Below are positions 38,264-48,877 of a DNA stretch of 64,000 nucleotides, piece by piece. The number at the start of each line of letters is the position of its first letter. Position 1 is the first letter of the stretch. The position numbers were made by a program, and so were the translations under genes. The DNA comes from Bacteroidetes bacterium 47-18 (GTDB lineage: Bacteria; Bacteroidota; Bacteroidia; Chitinophagales; Chitinophagaceae): assembly GCA_001897155.1 (NCBI GenBank), contig MKSF01000037.1, positions 62,001-126,000 of the forward strand. Reading direction: 5' to 3'. The notes under the pieces are model-generated. The model was given only the letters and a program-made list of their open reading frames with translations, was not told the origin of the DNA and made no database searches.

Positions 38264-38635
38264 ATGAGTGAAATAATATTTGAAGCCGGAAACGATATCA
38301 CCTTAAATATCCCGAAAGAACGCTACGAAGCAACGCTCCGGTTTTACCGGGATATCCTGCTGCTGGATGTGGAGGAAAAGGCAGCGGATCAACCTTCCGC
38401 CCGGCTAGCGGCAAAGGTACAGTTCGGGAACAGCACGCTGTGGCTGTACTGTACGGGAACAACGGCACAGCCGGCCACCTGGCTGGAATTGTGTACCAAT
38501 GATATGACAGCAGCGTTGAACTATTTACATACCAATGGCATTATCAGTGAGGATGCGCAGGAAACGGTACCGGAAGGTATGCGCCTGGTCAGGGATCCTG
38601 CAGGCAATACACTATTACTTAAAGCGCGTGAATAA
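38264..38635 (+). CDS. small VOC-like protein
   Basis: A 123-residue protein with a glyoxalase-like fold (YEATLRFYRDILLLDVEE, then VRDPAGNTLLLKARE). It is short for a two-module VOC protein and probably works as a dimer. It is followed 26 bp later by an SRPBCC gene. Confidence 0.75.
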   Translation: MSEIIFEAGNDITLNIPKERYEATLRFYRDILLLDVEEKAADQPSARLAAKVQFGNSTLWLYCTGTTAQPATWLELCTNDMTAALNYLHTNGIISEDAQETVPEGMRLVRDPAGNTLLLKARE

Positions 38636-38661
38636 ATTTCTGATACTATAAATCTTCTCTT

Positions 38662-39180
38662 ATGAAAATCTTAAAATACATTTTATTTACCATCCTGGGT
38701 ATCATTGTGCTGGCGCTTATCGTCGCCGCATTCTTACCCAAAAGCTTCCACGTAGAGGCTACACAGGTCATTAACCGTCCCGTACAGGATGTATATGATT
38801 ATGTCAGGTATATCAAAAACCAGGAAAATTATACCATCTGGTTCAGGATGGATCCTGCTATGGAAAAAACATACTCCGGGACAGACGGCGCAGTAGGCGG
38901 CTCTCTTACCTGGAAAAGCAAGGAAGTAGGTGACGGCAAGCAGGTCATTACCGCTCTCAGGGAAAATGAAAGAGTGGATATTGACCTTTATCTAATGAGC
39001 GAGACGGATGCCGGCAAGCACTATTTCCTGACGGAACCACTGAGTGATAACAGCACCAAAGTGACCATCGCGCTGGATGGCCATGTGCCGTATCCTTTCA
39101 ACCTCTCCATGCTCTTTTATGATATGAATAAGGACTTCCAGCAAAATGCAGATAATTTAAAAAACTTATTGGAAAAATAA
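38662..39180 (+). CDS. membrane-anchored SRPBCC domain protein
   Basis: A 172-residue protein with one N-terminal transmembrane helix (about 4-25) followed by a START-like domain (EATQVINRPVQDVYDYVRYI, then DGKQVITALRENERV). The anchor distinguishes it from the three soluble SRPBCC proteins further left. It lies 9 bp before the double PhnB gene. Confidence 0.83.
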   Translation: MKILKYILFTILGIIVLALIVAAFLPKSFHVEATQVINRPVQDVYDYVRYIKNQENYTIWFRMDPAMEKTYSGTDGAVGGSLTWKSKEVGDGKQVITALRENERVDIDLYLMSETDAGKHYFLTEPLSDNSTKVTIALDGHVPYPFNLSMLFYDMNKDFQQNADNLKNLLEK

Positions 39181-39189
39181 TCAGCACCT

Positions 39190-40011
39190 ATGCAAACTAT
39201 CATACCTGCCATCTGGTTTGACCAGGACGCCGGGGAAGCATTCGGGTACTACGCCGGTATATTTCCTTCCGGCACGATCTCTAAATCCTCCCCGGTTGTA
39301 ACGGAAGCCACTCTTATGGGCGTTCGTTTTATAGGCATTAACGGCGGTCCGCTATACAAGCCCAATCCCGCCATATCCTTTATGGTGATCTGCGGGGACA
39401 GGCAAGAGCTTGATGCTATCTGGAACGCACTGTCAGAACGAGGGGTTGCGCTTATGCCCCTGGACAGCTATCCATGGAGCCCGTATTACGGCTGGATACA
39501 GGACAAGTATGGCGTAAGCTGGCAATTATACCTGGGCAATGCACAGGATACCAACGGGCAACGCATCGTACCTACCTTGATGTACTGCGGTCCCCAGCAG
39601 GGCAACTGCCTTTCCGCTATGGATCACTATCAATCCCTTTTCCGGGACTACAAGAGCCAGGGCGTTTTATTATATGCCGAAGGGGACATGAAAGGCCAGG
39701 TGCAGCACACGCAGTTTATCGCCAATGGATTTACCTTAATGGCTATGGACAGCGGTGTACCGCAGCCTTTTACATTCACGGAAGGCATCTCTCTCACTAT
39801 TCTTTGCACAGACCAGCAGGAGATCGATTACTACTGGGATAAAATTACACGTAACGGGAGCGCGGGCATGTGCGGCTGGTGCAAGGATACCTATGGCGTA
39901 AGCTGGCAGATCGTGCCTGCAAATATGGAGCAGTATATGCAAAGCCCCGCAGCAGCCAAAGCGCTGATGCAAATGAAAAAGATCATTATAAAGGACCTGG
40001 AGCAGGCGTAA
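39190..40011 (+). CDS. tandem PhnB-like VOC protein
   Basis: A 273-residue protein with two PhnB/3-dmu-9_3-mt modules, about 1-125 (IPAIWFDQDAGEAFGYYAGIF, DKYGVSWQLYL) and 130-260 (PTLMYCGPQQGNCLSAMDHY, DTYGVSWQIVP). The internal duplication is plain from the repeated YGVSWQ motif. Function unknown. It ends the second VOC/SRPBCC string. Confidence 0.88.
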   Translation: MQTIIPAIWFDQDAGEAFGYYAGIFPSGTISKSSPVVTEATLMGVRFIGINGGPLYKPNPAISFMVICGDRQELDAIWNALSERGVALMPLDSYPWSPYYGWIQDKYGVSWQLYLGNAQDTNGQRIVPTLMYCGPQQGNCLSAMDHYQSLFRDYKSQGVLLYAEGDMKGQVQHTQFIANGFTLMAMDSGVPQPFTFTEGISLTILCTDQQEIDYYWDKITRNGSAGMCGWCKDTYGVSWQIVPANMEQYMQSPAAAKALMQMKKIIIKDLEQA

Positions 40012-40248
40012 ATCTGTCTATATTAATTGATAATCCTTTTTACAGCGCTATCCTGTCATTTTTTACAAAAAGATGACAGCAAAAGATTATGCATCGGCGT
40101 AACTTTGCCTGCGGCTTTTAAGCCCTGCTTCCCATGAAGAGGAAATGCTGTGAGCCCTTAACAATGGTGCAGTACCGGTAAGGGTATTACACCGGGCCTC
40201 AGCAACTGTTCCGGAAACCGGGGATTAACTATCTCAAAGACAAAGATC

Positions 40249-40593
40249 ATGAAAACGACTATCAGGATGACCCTGCTCACGCTCCTGCTGCTCTTTACAG
40301 CTACTGCGCTTTCTGCACAGCAACCCAAGACCAAAGTGACCCTCGGCATCAAACTGGACTATTTCTTCAGCGGCAGTGACGGCGGTGTCAAAGTAAAGGG
40401 ACTGGTAAGCGGAAAAGCAGCGGAAAAGGCCGGCATACAAGCCGGGGACCTTATTGTTGCTATGGACAATACCAAAATAAAAGGTCTCTTTCATTACCGC
40501 GACCTGCTGTCGGAATATACCTCGGGCGACAAAGTGAAGGTCAAGGTCAAACGGCAATCCGAGATCCTCTACTTCAACATCCGGTTCGAATAA
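40249..40593 (+). CDS. small secreted PDZ-domain protein
   Basis: A 114-residue protein with a signal peptide ending in ALSAQ (about residue 24) and a single PDZ domain (VKGLVSGKAAEKAGIQAGDLIVAMD). There is no protease domain. It could act as a periplasmic adaptor that binds peptide C-termini. It is transcribed alone, with a terminator 58 nt past the stop. Confidence 0.85.
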   Translation: MKTTIRMTLLTLLLLFTATALSAQQPKTKVTLGIKLDYFFSGSDGGVKVKGLVSGKAAEKAGIQAGDLIVAMDNTKIKGLFHYRDLLSEYTSGDKVKVKVKRQSEILYFNIRFE

Positions 40594-40650
40594 ATATCCT
40601 GCGGCTTTATATTCCCGGCAACCGCACGGCGCATACAACAATAAAAAGTA

Positions 40651-40682
40651 AAAAAGAGATGATCTGTGATCATCTCTTTTTT
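40651..40682 (+). terminator. terminator after the PDZ gene
   Basis: AAAAAGAGATGATC (40651-40664) pairs perfectly over 14 bp with 40668-40681 around a TGT loop, and ends in a T-run. The A-run on the other side would also allow use on the minus strand. Confidence 0.8.
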
Positions 40683-40696
40683 ACTATATTCGGATC

Positions 40697-41227
40697 ATGA
40701 AGCAAGTCTATATCATTCTCCTGAGAGCGGTCAATGTATCCGGTAAAAATATCATCAAAATGGCCGACCTGAAGCAGCAACTGGAGCTGGCCGGTTTCGG
40801 ACAGGTACGCACCTATATCCAGAGCGGCAATATATTGCTGGAGACGGATATGACCCGGGAAAAGCTTGGCGAAGAGATACGCAGGATCATCCTGGAATAC
40901 TTCTCCCTGGATATCGGGGTTTTTGTCCTGACCAGGGACCTGCTGGAAAAAGCGCTCGCCGGGAATCCCTTCCCCCCGGATGCCGCACCCAACCGGGTAT
41001 TTATCACCTTTCTCAACGCCCCGCCCGCCGCAGAAAGCATCAGCAAGCTCCGCCAGATAGACCTGGGAGAAGATCTCTATGTGCTGAACGGTAAGGTATT
41101 ATACTTCTATTTACCAGGCGGAATGGCCACATCCAAGCTAAGCAATAATTTTTTTGAGCAGAAGCTAAAGGTCAGGAGCACCGGCAGGAACCTGAATACG
41201 GTACAAAAGCTATTATCGCTCCTGTAA
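40697..41227 (+). CDS. DUF1697 domain protein
   Basis: A 176-residue protein matching DUF1697 (ILLRAVNVSGKNIIKMADLK, then YIQSGNILLE). The family is widespread and of unknown function. It begins 15 bp after the terminator of the PDZ gene and converges with the DUF1003 gene. Confidence 0.9.
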   Translation: MKQVYIILLRAVNVSGKNIIKMADLKQQLELAGFGQVRTYIQSGNILLETDMTREKLGEEIRRIILEYFSLDIGVFVLTRDLLEKALAGNPFPPDAAPNRVFITFLNAPPAAESISKLRQIDLGEDLYVLNGKVLYFYLPGGMATSKLSNNFFEQKLKVRSTGRNLNTVQKLLSLL

Positions 41228-41240
41228 TCTGCGGATGGCC

Positions 41241-41954
41241 TCAGCTCTTACCGCGGGACCTGAACGCCTCAAACAGCCGCTTCTCCATATCTTCGAGATA
41301 ATCGATCTGCACCTCCTGTATCTCCAGCAATTTACGGTTCTGATGCAGCAGAAGGTAATCTATCTTTTCGCTTAAAAGCTGGATCTCCAGCTCCGCCTTC
41401 AGGTTGATCTTATAATCATGTTCCGCGCGTATCCTGTCCTTCTGCTCCTGCCGGTTCTGGCTCATCATAATGATAGGCGCCTGGATGGCGGCCAGGCAGG
41501 ACAGTATCAGGTTCAGCAGGATAAAGGGGTAGGGATCAAAGCCCTTATTGCCCAGCAGCCATATATTGATGAGCATCCATGCTATCAGGATGAGGAAAAA
41601 AGTGACGATAAACGCCCAGCTCCCTCCAAAGCTGGCTATTTTATCCGCCAGCGTATCTCCCGCTGTCGGACGGGTATCTGTTTGCTCATTGATATTTTCT
41701 GAAAGGATCTTATTGTTCCTGACAGCATTCAGCACCGCTGCGTCCAGCGCCTGCATCTCGCCTCTTTCCTGCTGTATCAGTTGGGTAAAATAAATACGCC
41801 TGTACGCATTCAGCTCCTGTATGGAAAGATAGCTTTCCGGCGCAAAATCCGGGTAATCCTTCCGGATCAGGTCCAGAAGCTCCTTTTTAATATGACTGCC
41901 GCTGATAGCATCGGCAAGGGGGATCTGGGTCCGGGAAATATGAGATGTTACCAT
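41241..41954 (-). CDS. DUF1003 membrane protein
   Basis: A 237-residue protein with two adjacent transmembrane helices (about 113-133 and 143-165) in the DUF1003 arrangement (ADKIASFGGSWAFIVTFF; FILLNLILSCLAAIQAPIIMMSQNR), followed by a long charged coiled coil. The N-terminal 100 residues form an added soluble region. Function is unknown. Confidence 0.88.
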   Translation of the reverse strand: MVTSHISRTQIPLADAISGSHIKKELLDLIRKDYPDFAPESYLSIQELNAYRRIYFTQLIQQERGEMQALDAAVLNAVRNNKILSENINEQTDTRPTAGDTLADKIASFGGSWAFIVTFFLILIAWMLINIWLLGNKGFDPYPFILLNLILSCLAAIQAPIIMMSQNRQEQKDRIRAEHDYKINLKAELEIQLLSEKIDYLLLHQNRKLLEIQEVQIDYLEDMEKRLFEAFRSRGKS

Positions 41955-42061
41955 AAGGTGGTCTTTTTTAATGCAGATATGCGGTATGGCTGCGAGGCGC
42001 TGTGCCGGGCTCCGCCAAATCTTAACGGGAAAAGATAAGCTAATTTAGTAATATTGTATAT

Positions 42062-43219
42062 ATGAACGGCACAGACTATAAAAAATTATTCCTCCTCAAA
42101 GACGGGGTTACTTTTCTGAACTTCGGCTCTTTCGGAGCCTGCCCCCGTCCTGTTTTTGAAAGATACCAGCAATTCCAACTAGAACTGGAGCAGGAACCGG
42201 TGAGCTTCCTTACGGATAAAGGTCCAGCTTACCTGAAGGCGGCCCGCCAGGCATTAGGCTCCTACCTAAATTGTGACGAAGATGATGTGGTCTGTGTCAC
42301 CAATCCTTCCTATGCCGTCAATATCATTGCCCGGAGCTTCCCGCTGCAGCCCGGCGACGAGATCCTGACAACGGACCAGGAATACGGCGCCTGCGACAGG
42401 ACCTGGAAATATTATTGTGAAAGAGCCGGCGCCCGTTATATACAGCACCCGGTAAGCCTGCCGCTTACCACCAGGGAAGCATTCCTGGAAAGCTTCCTGA
42501 AAAAGATCACCCCGGCCACCCGGATGATCTTCATCAGCCATCTTACCAGCGCTACGGCACTGCGCCTGCCGGTGGAAGAGATCTGCGCCTTTGCAAAGGA
42601 AAAAGGCATCCTTACCTTTATAGACGGAGCGCATGCCCCGGCGCAGCTCCCGCTGGACCTCCGGGCGCTCGGGGCCGATATATACACAGGCGCCTGCCAT
42701 AAGTGGATGATGGCGCCCAAGGGCTCTTCTTTCCTCTATGTCCGCCGGCCGCTGCAGCATCTGTTTGATCCGCTGGTCATCAGTTGGGGCTATAACAGCA
42801 TGCAGCCCTCCCATTCCCGGTTCCTGGATTACCATGAGCTGCAGGGCACCAGGGACATCAGCGCTTTCTGTACCATACCCGCGGCCATAGATTTTATGCA
42901 GGAGCACCGGTGGGAGCAGGTAAGCGCACAATGCCGGCGCCTGGCCCATGAAAATGCCGGGCAACTGTATGAGCTCCTGCAGCAGCAGCCCCCGGCACCC
43001 GTTCACGACGACTTTATGGGACAGATGGTAAGCTGCGAGGTCCGGGCAGATAATGCGGCGCTGCTGCACGACCTGCTGCTCAGGGAGCACCATATCCAGA
43101 TCCCGGTCACCCGTCATAACGACCGGTTTTACCTCCGGTACTCCATCAATGCCTTCAACTCACAGGAAGACCTGGATAAGCTGTTTGATGCCCTGAAAAA
43201 AATATACCGGAAAAAATAA
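42062..43219 (+). CDS. class V aminotransferase-fold PLP enzyme (isopenicillin-N-epimerase-like)
   Basis: A 385-residue fold-type I PLP enzyme. The likely PLP lysine lies in GACHKWMMAPKGSSF and the cofactor Asp in FIDGAHAPAQ. The sequence is closest in character to the isopenicillin N epimerase / cysteine-desulfurase-like subfamily, whose members act on varied amino-acid substrates. The true substrate is unknown and a beta-lactam role is not implied. It precedes the methyltransferase gene by 33 bp, but a -7 box lies in that gap. Confidence 0.87.
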   Translation: MNGTDYKKLFLLKDGVTFLNFGSFGACPRPVFERYQQFQLELEQEPVSFLTDKGPAYLKAARQALGSYLNCDEDDVVCVTNPSYAVNIIARSFPLQPGDEILTTDQEYGACDRTWKYYCERAGARYIQHPVSLPLTTREAFLESFLKKITPATRMIFISHLTSATALRLPVEEICAFAKEKGILTFIDGAHAPAQLPLDLRALGADIYTGACHKWMMAPKGSSFLYVRRPLQHLFDPLVISWGYNSMQPSHSRFLDYHELQGTRDISAFCTIPAAIDFMQEHRWEQVSAQCRRLAHENAGQLYELLQQQPPAPVHDDFMGQMVSCEVRADNAALLHDLLLREHHIQIPVTRHNDRFYLRYSINAFNSQEDLDKLFDALKKIYRKK

Positions 43220-43224
43220 AATAG

Positions 43225-43232
43225 TACTTTTG
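43225..43232 (+). promoter_or_regulatory. -7 box for the methyltransferase gene
   Basis: TACTTTTG fits TAnnTTTG and ends 20 nt before the ATG at 43253, allowing separate expression from the PLP-enzyme gene 6 nt upstream. No -33 TTG is seen. Confidence 0.45.
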
Positions 43233-43252
43233 CGGCTAACAAACGATTCCGT

Positions 43253-44134
43253 ATGCATCCTGACTTCGTCTCACTGCTTGTACATCCCCGAACCGGAGAA
43301 CCATTGGTACCCGGCCGTTCCGGTAATGTGCTCACAACAGCGGATGGCGGCAGCAGCTTCCGGGTATTGGAGCATGTGCCGTTGCTATTGCCCGATGACG
43401 AGGACAATGACGCGCTCTTCAATTACCGGGAACATTATGAGCAGGATGCAAAAGCCTTTGATTATTTTGAAGACTTTATACTGTCGTTCCAGATAGAGAA
43501 CAACCGGCTGCACGACCATATCCTGGCAGAAATTCCCAAAACCGCGCAGCTTGTACTGGATGTAGGCTGCGGCGGCGCCTGGCTGGCAGGTAAGCTGCTG
43601 CCCAAAGGTAAGCAGGTGATCTCTATGGATATATCCACTACCAACCCCGTAAAGGCGCTGAAAGCATATCCTTCCGCGCATCATTACGGCCTGGTAGCAG
43701 ACGTCTTTTCCCTGCCGCTCAGGGAGCAGACCGTTGACTGTATCGTCGCATCCGAGATCATTGAGCATGTGAAAGACCCCGGCCTGTTCATTGAGCAGCT
43801 GCTGCGCGTGCTTAAGCCCGGCGGCAAGCTGATCATCACCACGCCCCATGATGAGCTGATACAGCAATCCCTCTGCATCCACTGCAACCGGCTGACGCCG
43901 CACAATGCGCATTTGCATTCCTTTACCCGTGAGAAAATCAGCGCCCTGGTACCTGAAGCCGCAGGAGCTACGGCTACCAGGATATTTAACAGCAAGCTGC
44001 TATTATTCTTCAGGCTTCATATGAAATTCAGGAATATGGGCTTCGGGCTGTGGCGCATCATAGACAAAGCGGCCATTAAGCTGACCGGGGACAAAGCCTC
44101 ACGCCTGATGCTGACCGTGATAAAAAACGGGTAG
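43253..44134 (+). CDS. class I SAM-dependent methyltransferase
   Basis: A 293-residue protein. A Trm112-like N-terminal stretch (LLVHPRTGEPLV, about 7-50) precedes the methyltransferase core with motif I LVLDVGCGGAWLAGKLL near 102-118, and IVASEIIEHVKDPG and LKPGGKLIITTPH further on. The layout is that of methyltransferases acting on small molecules or lipids. The substrate is unknown. Confidence 0.88.
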   Translation: MHPDFVSLLVHPRTGEPLVPGRSGNVLTTADGGSSFRVLEHVPLLLPDDEDNDALFNYREHYEQDAKAFDYFEDFILSFQIENNRLHDHILAEIPKTAQLVLDVGCGGAWLAGKLLPKGKQVISMDISTTNPVKALKAYPSAHHYGLVADVFSLPLREQTVDCIVASEIIEHVKDPGLFIEQLLRVLKPGGKLIITTPHDELIQQSLCIHCNRLTPHNAHLHSFTREKISALVPEAAGATATRIFNSKLLLFFRLHMKFRNMGFGLWRIIDKAAIKLTGDKASRLMLTVIKNG

Positions 44135-44218
44135 CCCGGGATAATGACCTGCCCCGCCCGGCTATTATTCCCATTATGTGGAAAAAAAATCCGGCTTTTC
44201 TTCAAAAAGTATTCAAAT

Positions 44219-44248
44219 TTTGATTATAAAATTTATTTCGTATCTTTG
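44219..44248 (+). promoter_or_regulatory. promoter of rpoC
   Basis: TTTG at 44219-44222 and TATCTTTG at 44241-44248, 18 nt apart, form a near-ideal Bacteroidota -33/-7 promoter. Transcription should begin about 44253-44255, right at a small hairpin (CCCTAT, loop GAT, ATAGGG, 44253-44267). Confidence 0.8.
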
Positions 44249-44252
44249 CAGA

Positions 44253-44449
44253 CCCTATGATATAGGGATGTTTTGTGTGTGCAGAAACCATTTATTAAAA
44301 ATTGACGCGCGATAACTCCTTGCCTGTCTCAAAATCAAGCATTTAGAGACGGGAAATTGTTATTTACGGCGGTCAGCGCATCCATAGACGGCGATGCAGG
44401 CATACAAGCAATCTTTTTAGTATTTTGAACATTACTTCAATATTTTCAA
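44253..44449 (+). other. rpoC 5' leader
   Basis: About 195 nt of untranslated leader without a coding frame. It contains a 5'-terminal 6-bp hairpin (44253-44267) and a second stem, CCTGTCTC (44323-44330) with GAGACGGG (44346-44353), one G-T pair included. A leader of this length could carry regulation of beta' synthesis, but no known motif was recognised. With the promoter it accounts for most of the 315-bp gap 44135-44449. Confidence 0.5.
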
Positions 44450-47400
44450 ATGGCAATTAAAAAAGACAACCGTCCAAAATCAGGGTTCGACAAAATTACC
44501 ATCAGTCTGGCTTCACCGGATGGTATTCTGGATCGCTCCTACGGAGAGGTTTTAAAACCTGAAACGATCAATTATCGTACTTACAAACCGGAACGTGACG
44601 GTCTTTTCTGTGAAAAGATCTTTGGTCCTGTCAAGGATTTCGAATGTTACTGCGGTAAGTACAAACGTATTCGCTACCGTGGTATTGTGTGTGACCGTTG
44701 TGGAGTAGAGGTGACGGAAAAGAAGGTACGTCGCGAGCGTATGGGCCACTTAAAGCTGGTAGTACCTGTCGTGCATATTTGGTATTTCAAATCATTGCCT
44801 AACAAAATAGGTTATCTGCTGGGTTGCAGCTCCAAAAAGCTGGAGAGCATCGTGTATTACGAACGTTACGTGATCATCCAGTCCGGGGAAGCGGAAGAGA
44901 TGATCCGCCAGAAATTACAGATGAAGGATAGTGAAGATACTTATATGGCTTTATTATCTGAGGATGAATACCTGGATATCATTGATGCCCTTCCGAAGGA
45001 AAACCAGTACCTGCCGGATGAAGATCCCAATAAATTCGTGGCCAAGATGGGTGCGGAAGCCGTACACGATCTGCTGGGCCGCATCAACCTGGACCAGCTT
45101 TCTTACGAGCTGAGGAACTCTGCCGCCAATGAAACTTCCCAGCAACGCAAGCAGGAAGCGCTGAAACGCCTGAGCGTGGTGGAAGCCTTCCGGGAAGCCA
45201 ATACACATATCGAAAACCGTCCTGAATGGATGGTCATGCAATATATCCCTGTGATCCCGCCGGAGCTTCGTCCCCTGGTACCCCTGGACGGCGGCCGTTT
45301 CGCATCTTCCGATCTGAACGACCTTTACCGCCGGGTGATCATCAGGAACAACCGCCTGAAAAGACTGCTGGAGATCAAAGCGCCGGAAGTCATCCTGCGT
45401 AACGAAAAACGGATGCTGCAGGAAGCTGTGGACTCCCTGTTTGACAACTCCCGTAAATCCAACGCTGTAAAAGCGGAAGGCGGCAGGGCGCTGAAATCCT
45501 TATCAGATGTATTAAAAGGTAAGCAGGGACGTTTCCGTCAGAACCTGCTGGGTAAACGTGTGGACTATTCCGGCCGTTCCGTTATCGTGGTAGGTCCTGA
45601 AATGGGACTGCATGAATGCGGTATCCCTAAAGATATGGCTGCGGAGCTGTTCAAGCCGTTCATCATCCGTAAGCTGATAGAAAGAGGCATTGTTAAAACC
45701 GTAAAATCGGCCAAGAAGCTGGTAGAAAGAAAAGAAGCGGTGGTATGGGATATCCTGGAAAATGTAATGAAAGGACACCCGGTACTGCTGAACCGTGCCC
45801 CGACGCTGCACAGGCTGTCTATCCAGGCCTTCCAGCCCCATATGATCGAAGGTAAGGCTATCCGCCTGCACCCGCTGGTATGTTCCGCGTTCAACGCCGA
45901 CTTTGACGGTGACCAGATGGCGGTACACGTACCTTTGAGCAGCGCGGCTATCCTGGAAGCCCAGCTGCTGATGCTGGCTTCTCACAATATCCTGAACCCT
46001 CAGAACGGTACGCCTATCACCCTGCCTTCCCAGGACATGGTATTGGGGCTGTACTACCTGACAAAAGGAAAGAAAACCACTGCCGACGAAGTGATCAAAG
46101 GTGAAGGCAAGGCGTTCTATAATGCCAGTGAGGTAATCATTGCCCACAATGAGGGCAGGGTCGATCTTCACGCCTGGATCAAAGTGAAGGCTGATGTCCG
46201 TACCAAGGACGGCCGCCTGGAAAATAAGCTGATCGAAACAACTGTAGGCCGCGTCCTGTTCAACCAGGTAGTACCTAAGGACAATGGTTTCGTGAACGCA
46301 TTGCTGACCAAAAAATCCTTAAGGGAGATCATCGGTGATATCCTGAAGAATACCAATATCCCTCAGACCGTAAAATTCCTGGACGATATCAAAACGCTGG
46401 GATTCCGTACGGCTTACAGGGGTGGTCTTTCCTTCAGCATCAATGACCTGACGATCCCTGAAGTAAAAGAAGAACTGATAGAAGATGCGCAAAGCGAAGT
46501 AGATGAGGTGTGGGATAACTATAATATGGGTCTGATCACCAATAACGAACGTTATAACCAGATCATTGACATCTGGTCACGTGTGGATACCCGTGTTACA
46601 GAAACGCTGATCTCTGAAATGGCATCCGACAAGCAGGGCTTCAACTCTGTATATATGATGCTGGACTCCGGTGCCCGTGGTTCCAAACAGCAGGTAAAGC
46701 AGCTGGCAGGCCTGAGGGGCCTGATGGCCAAGCCACGCCGTTCCGGCTCTACCGGCTCCGAGATCATCGAAAACCCGATCCTATCCAACTTCAAATCCGG
46801 TCTTTCGGTACTGGAATACTTCATTTCCACGCACGGTGCGCGTAAAGGTCTTGCGGATACCGCCCTTAAAACAGCGGATGCGGGTTACCTGACCCGTCGT
46901 CTGGTGGACGTTGCACAGGATGTGGTGATCAATGAAGAAGATTGCGGTACCCTGAGAGGTCTGGCTATTTCCGCATTAAAAGATAATGAAGAGATCGTTG
47001 AACCATTGTTCGACCGTATCCTCGGACGTGTGTCCCTGCATGATGTTTATGATCCTGTAACGGATGAGCTGCTGGTTACTTCCGGGGCTGAGATCACCGA
47101 AGATATCGCACAGGCTATCGAAGATGCCGGTGTGGAGACCGTTGAGATACGTTCCGTGCTGACCTGTGAAACCAAACGCGGATGCTGTTCCAAATGCTAT
47201 GGTAAAAACCTGGCTACGGGCTATATGACACAACGCGGCGACGCCGTAGGTATCATCGCAGCCCAGTCCATAGGTGAGCCTGGTACCCAGCTTACACTGC
47301 GTACCTTCCACGTGGGTGGTGTGGCCGGTTCTTCCACCATCAACTCGCAGATGCTGTCCCGCTTTACCGGAACCGTACAGTTTGACGGCATCCGTACCAC

Positions 47401-48772
47401 TAAGAGCGTAGACGAAGAGGGCAATGTAGTCAATGTGGTTATAGGACGTACCGGGGAGCTGAGGGTAATGGATGTGGAGAACGACAGGTTACTGACCACT
47501 CATAATATCCCTTACGGCTCTACCCTGAAGATACAGGACGGCCAGAAGATACAGAAGGGAGATGTGATCTGTACCTGGGATCCGTTCAACGCGGTTATCA
47601 TCGCTGAGATTGACGGTAAAGTAGCTTTCGAAAGCATCAAAGAAGGTGTAACATACCGTGAGGAGACCGATGAGCAGACAGGACACACGGAAAAAGTAGT
47701 TATTGAAACAAAAGACAAGACAAAAATCCCGTCCATCCTGATAGAAGGAGAAGACGTGAAAACCTATAACCTTCCTGTGGGTGCCCACATCTCCGTATCT
47801 GAAGGGGAAAAGGTAAAATCAGGACAGATCCTCGTTAAGATACCACGTGTAATGGGCCGTGCAAGGGATATCACCGGAGGTCTGCCGCGCGTAACCGAGC
47901 TGTTTGAAGCCCGTAACCCGTCCAACCCTGCAGTAGTTGCAGAAATTGACGGTGTGGTTTCTTTCGGCAGCGTAAAACGCGGTAACCGTGAGATCATCGT
48001 GGAATCCAAAGAAGGACTGGTTCGCAAATACCTGGTGCCGCTGACCCGCCAGATCACAGTACAGGACGGTGACTTTATCAAAGCCGGTAATGCCTTATCA
48101 GACGGGCAGACCACGCCAAGCGATATCCTGAAGATCAAGGGACCTCACGCGGTGCAGGAGTACCTGGTGAACGAGATACAGGAAGTTTACCGCTTACAGG
48201 GTGTGAAGATCAATGATAAGCACATAGAGGTAATTGTCCGCCAGATGATGCGTAAAGTAACCATTATGGATCCGGGCGATACCAAATTCCTCGAAGACGA
48301 TACCGTTGAAAGGATCGAGTTCATGGACGAAAACGACTTTATCTATGATAAGAAAGTGGTTATCGATTCAGGAGACAGTGAAAAAATGCACCCGGGACAG
48401 ATCGTGACCCTGCGTGAGCTGAGAGAAGAGAACAGCGTGCTGAGAAGAATGGACAAAAAGCTGATCGAGTATCGTGATGCTCAGCCGGCCACTTCCGCTC
48501 CGCTGCTGTTAGGTATCACCAAAGCCTCCCTGGGTACACAAAGCTGGATATCCGCGGCTTCCTTCCAGGAAACAACCAAAGTGCTGTCCACAGCGGCTAT
48601 TGCCGGTAAGACAGATAACCTGTTAGGCCTGAAGGAGAACGTGATCACCGGCGGACTGATCCCTGCAGGAACCGGAACCCGCAAGTTCCAGGATATGATC
48701 GTAGGCTCTAAAGATGAATATGAATTGCTGATGCAGAGCCAGGATGTGCTGCAGTTTGATGATGACGAATAA
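44450..48772 (+). CDS. rpoC: DNA-directed RNA polymerase subunit beta'
   Basis: A 1,440-residue, full-length beta' subunit. The zinc-ribbon cysteines [20 protein letters not shown] lie in the N-terminal 90 residues, the catalytic Mg-binding NADFDGD is at 482-488, and the second zinc site ([13 protein letters not shown]) and trigger-loop region follow. The usual upstream neighbour rpoB and the ribosomal rplKAJL genes are absent: a methyltransferase gene precedes it. It has its own promoter and leader and ends in a strong terminator. Confidence 0.98.
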   Translation: MAIKKDNRPKSGFDKITISLASPDGILDRSYGEVLKPETINYRTYKPERDGLFCEKIFGPVKDFECYCGKYKRIRYRGIVCDRCGVEVTEKKVRRERMGHLKLVVPVVHIWYFKSLPNKIGYLLGCSSKKLESIVYYERYVIIQSGEAEEMIRQKLQMKDSEDTYMALLSEDEYLDIIDALPKENQYLPDEDPNKFVAKMGAEAVHDLLGRINLDQLSYELRNSAANETSQQRKQEALKRLSVVEAFREANTHIENRPEWMVMQYIPVIPPELRPLVPLDGGRFASSDLNDLYRRVIIRNNRLKRLLEIKAPEVILRNEKRMLQEAVDSLFDNSRKSNAVKAEGGRALKSLSDVLKGKQGRFRQNLLGKRVDYSGRSVIVVGPEMGLHECGIPKDMAAELFKPFIIRKLIERGIVKTVKSAKKLVERKEAVVWDILENVMKGHPVLLNRAPTLHRLSIQAFQPHMIEGKAIRLHPLVCSAFNADFDGDQMAVHVPLSSAAILEAQLLMLASHNILNPQNGTPITLPSQDMVLGLYYLTKGKKTTADEVIKGEGKAFYNASEVIIAHNEGRVDLHAWIKVKADVRTKDGRLENKLIETTVGRVLFNQVVPKDNGFVNALLTKKSLREIIGDILKNTNIPQTVKFLDDIKTLGFRTAYRGGLSFSINDLTIPEVKEELIEDAQSEVDEVWDNYNMGLITNNERYNQIIDIWSRVDTRVTETLISEMASDKQGFNSVYMMLDSGARGSKQQVKQLAGLRGLMAKPRRSGSTGSEIIENPILSNFKSGLSVLEYFISTHGARKGLADTALKTADAGYLTRRLVDVAQDVVINEEDCGTLRGLAISALKDNEEIVEPLFDRILGRVSLHDVYDPVTDELLVTSGAEITEDIAQAIEDAGVETVEIRSVLTCETKRGCCSKCYGKNLATGYMTQRGDAVGIIAAQSIGEPGTQLTLRTFHVGGVAGSSTINSQMLSRFTGTVQFDGIRTTKSVDEEGNVVNVVIGRTGELRVMDVENDRLLTTHNIPYGSTLKIQDGQKIQKGDVICTWDPFNAVIIAEIDGKVAFESIKEGVTYREETDEQTGHTEKVVIETKDKTKIPSILIEGEDVKTYNLPVGAHISVSEGEKVKSGQILVKIPRVMGRARDITGGLPRVTELFEARNPSNPAVVAEIDGVVSFGSVKRGNREIIVESKEGLVRKYLVPLTRQITVQDGDFIKAGNALSDGQTTPSDILKIKGPHAVQEYLVNEIQEVYRLQGVKINDKHIEVIVRQMMRKVTIMDPGDTKFLEDDTVERIEFMDENDFIYDKKVVIDSGDSEKMHPGQIVTLRELREENSVLRRMDKKLIEYRDAQPATSAPLLLGITKASLGTQSWISAASFQETTKVLSTAAIAGKTDNLLGLKENVITGGLIPAGTGTRKFQDMIVGSKDEYELLMQSQDVLQFDDDE

Positions 48773-48802
48773 TCCATAAACAGGTCAGATCTGTTTGAAT
48801 AT

Positions 48803-48840
48803 AAAAGAAAGGGACAGCATTGAGCTGTCCCTTTCTTTTT
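48803..48840 (+). terminator. rho-independent terminator of rpoC
   Basis: AAAAGAAAGGGACAGC (48803-48818) pairs perfectly over 16 bp with 48824-48839 around ATTGA, ending in a T-tract 31 nt past the rpoC stop. Confidence 0.9.
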
Positions 48841-48877
48841 GCTCGTTATACAACCCTCTCATATAGAGCCAAACCGG

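Noticed and set aside
42062-43219. Beta-lactam biosynthesis from the isopenicillin-N-epimerase-like gene
   Set aside because: No other beta-lactam gene is nearby, and this PLP subfamily has many unrelated roles.
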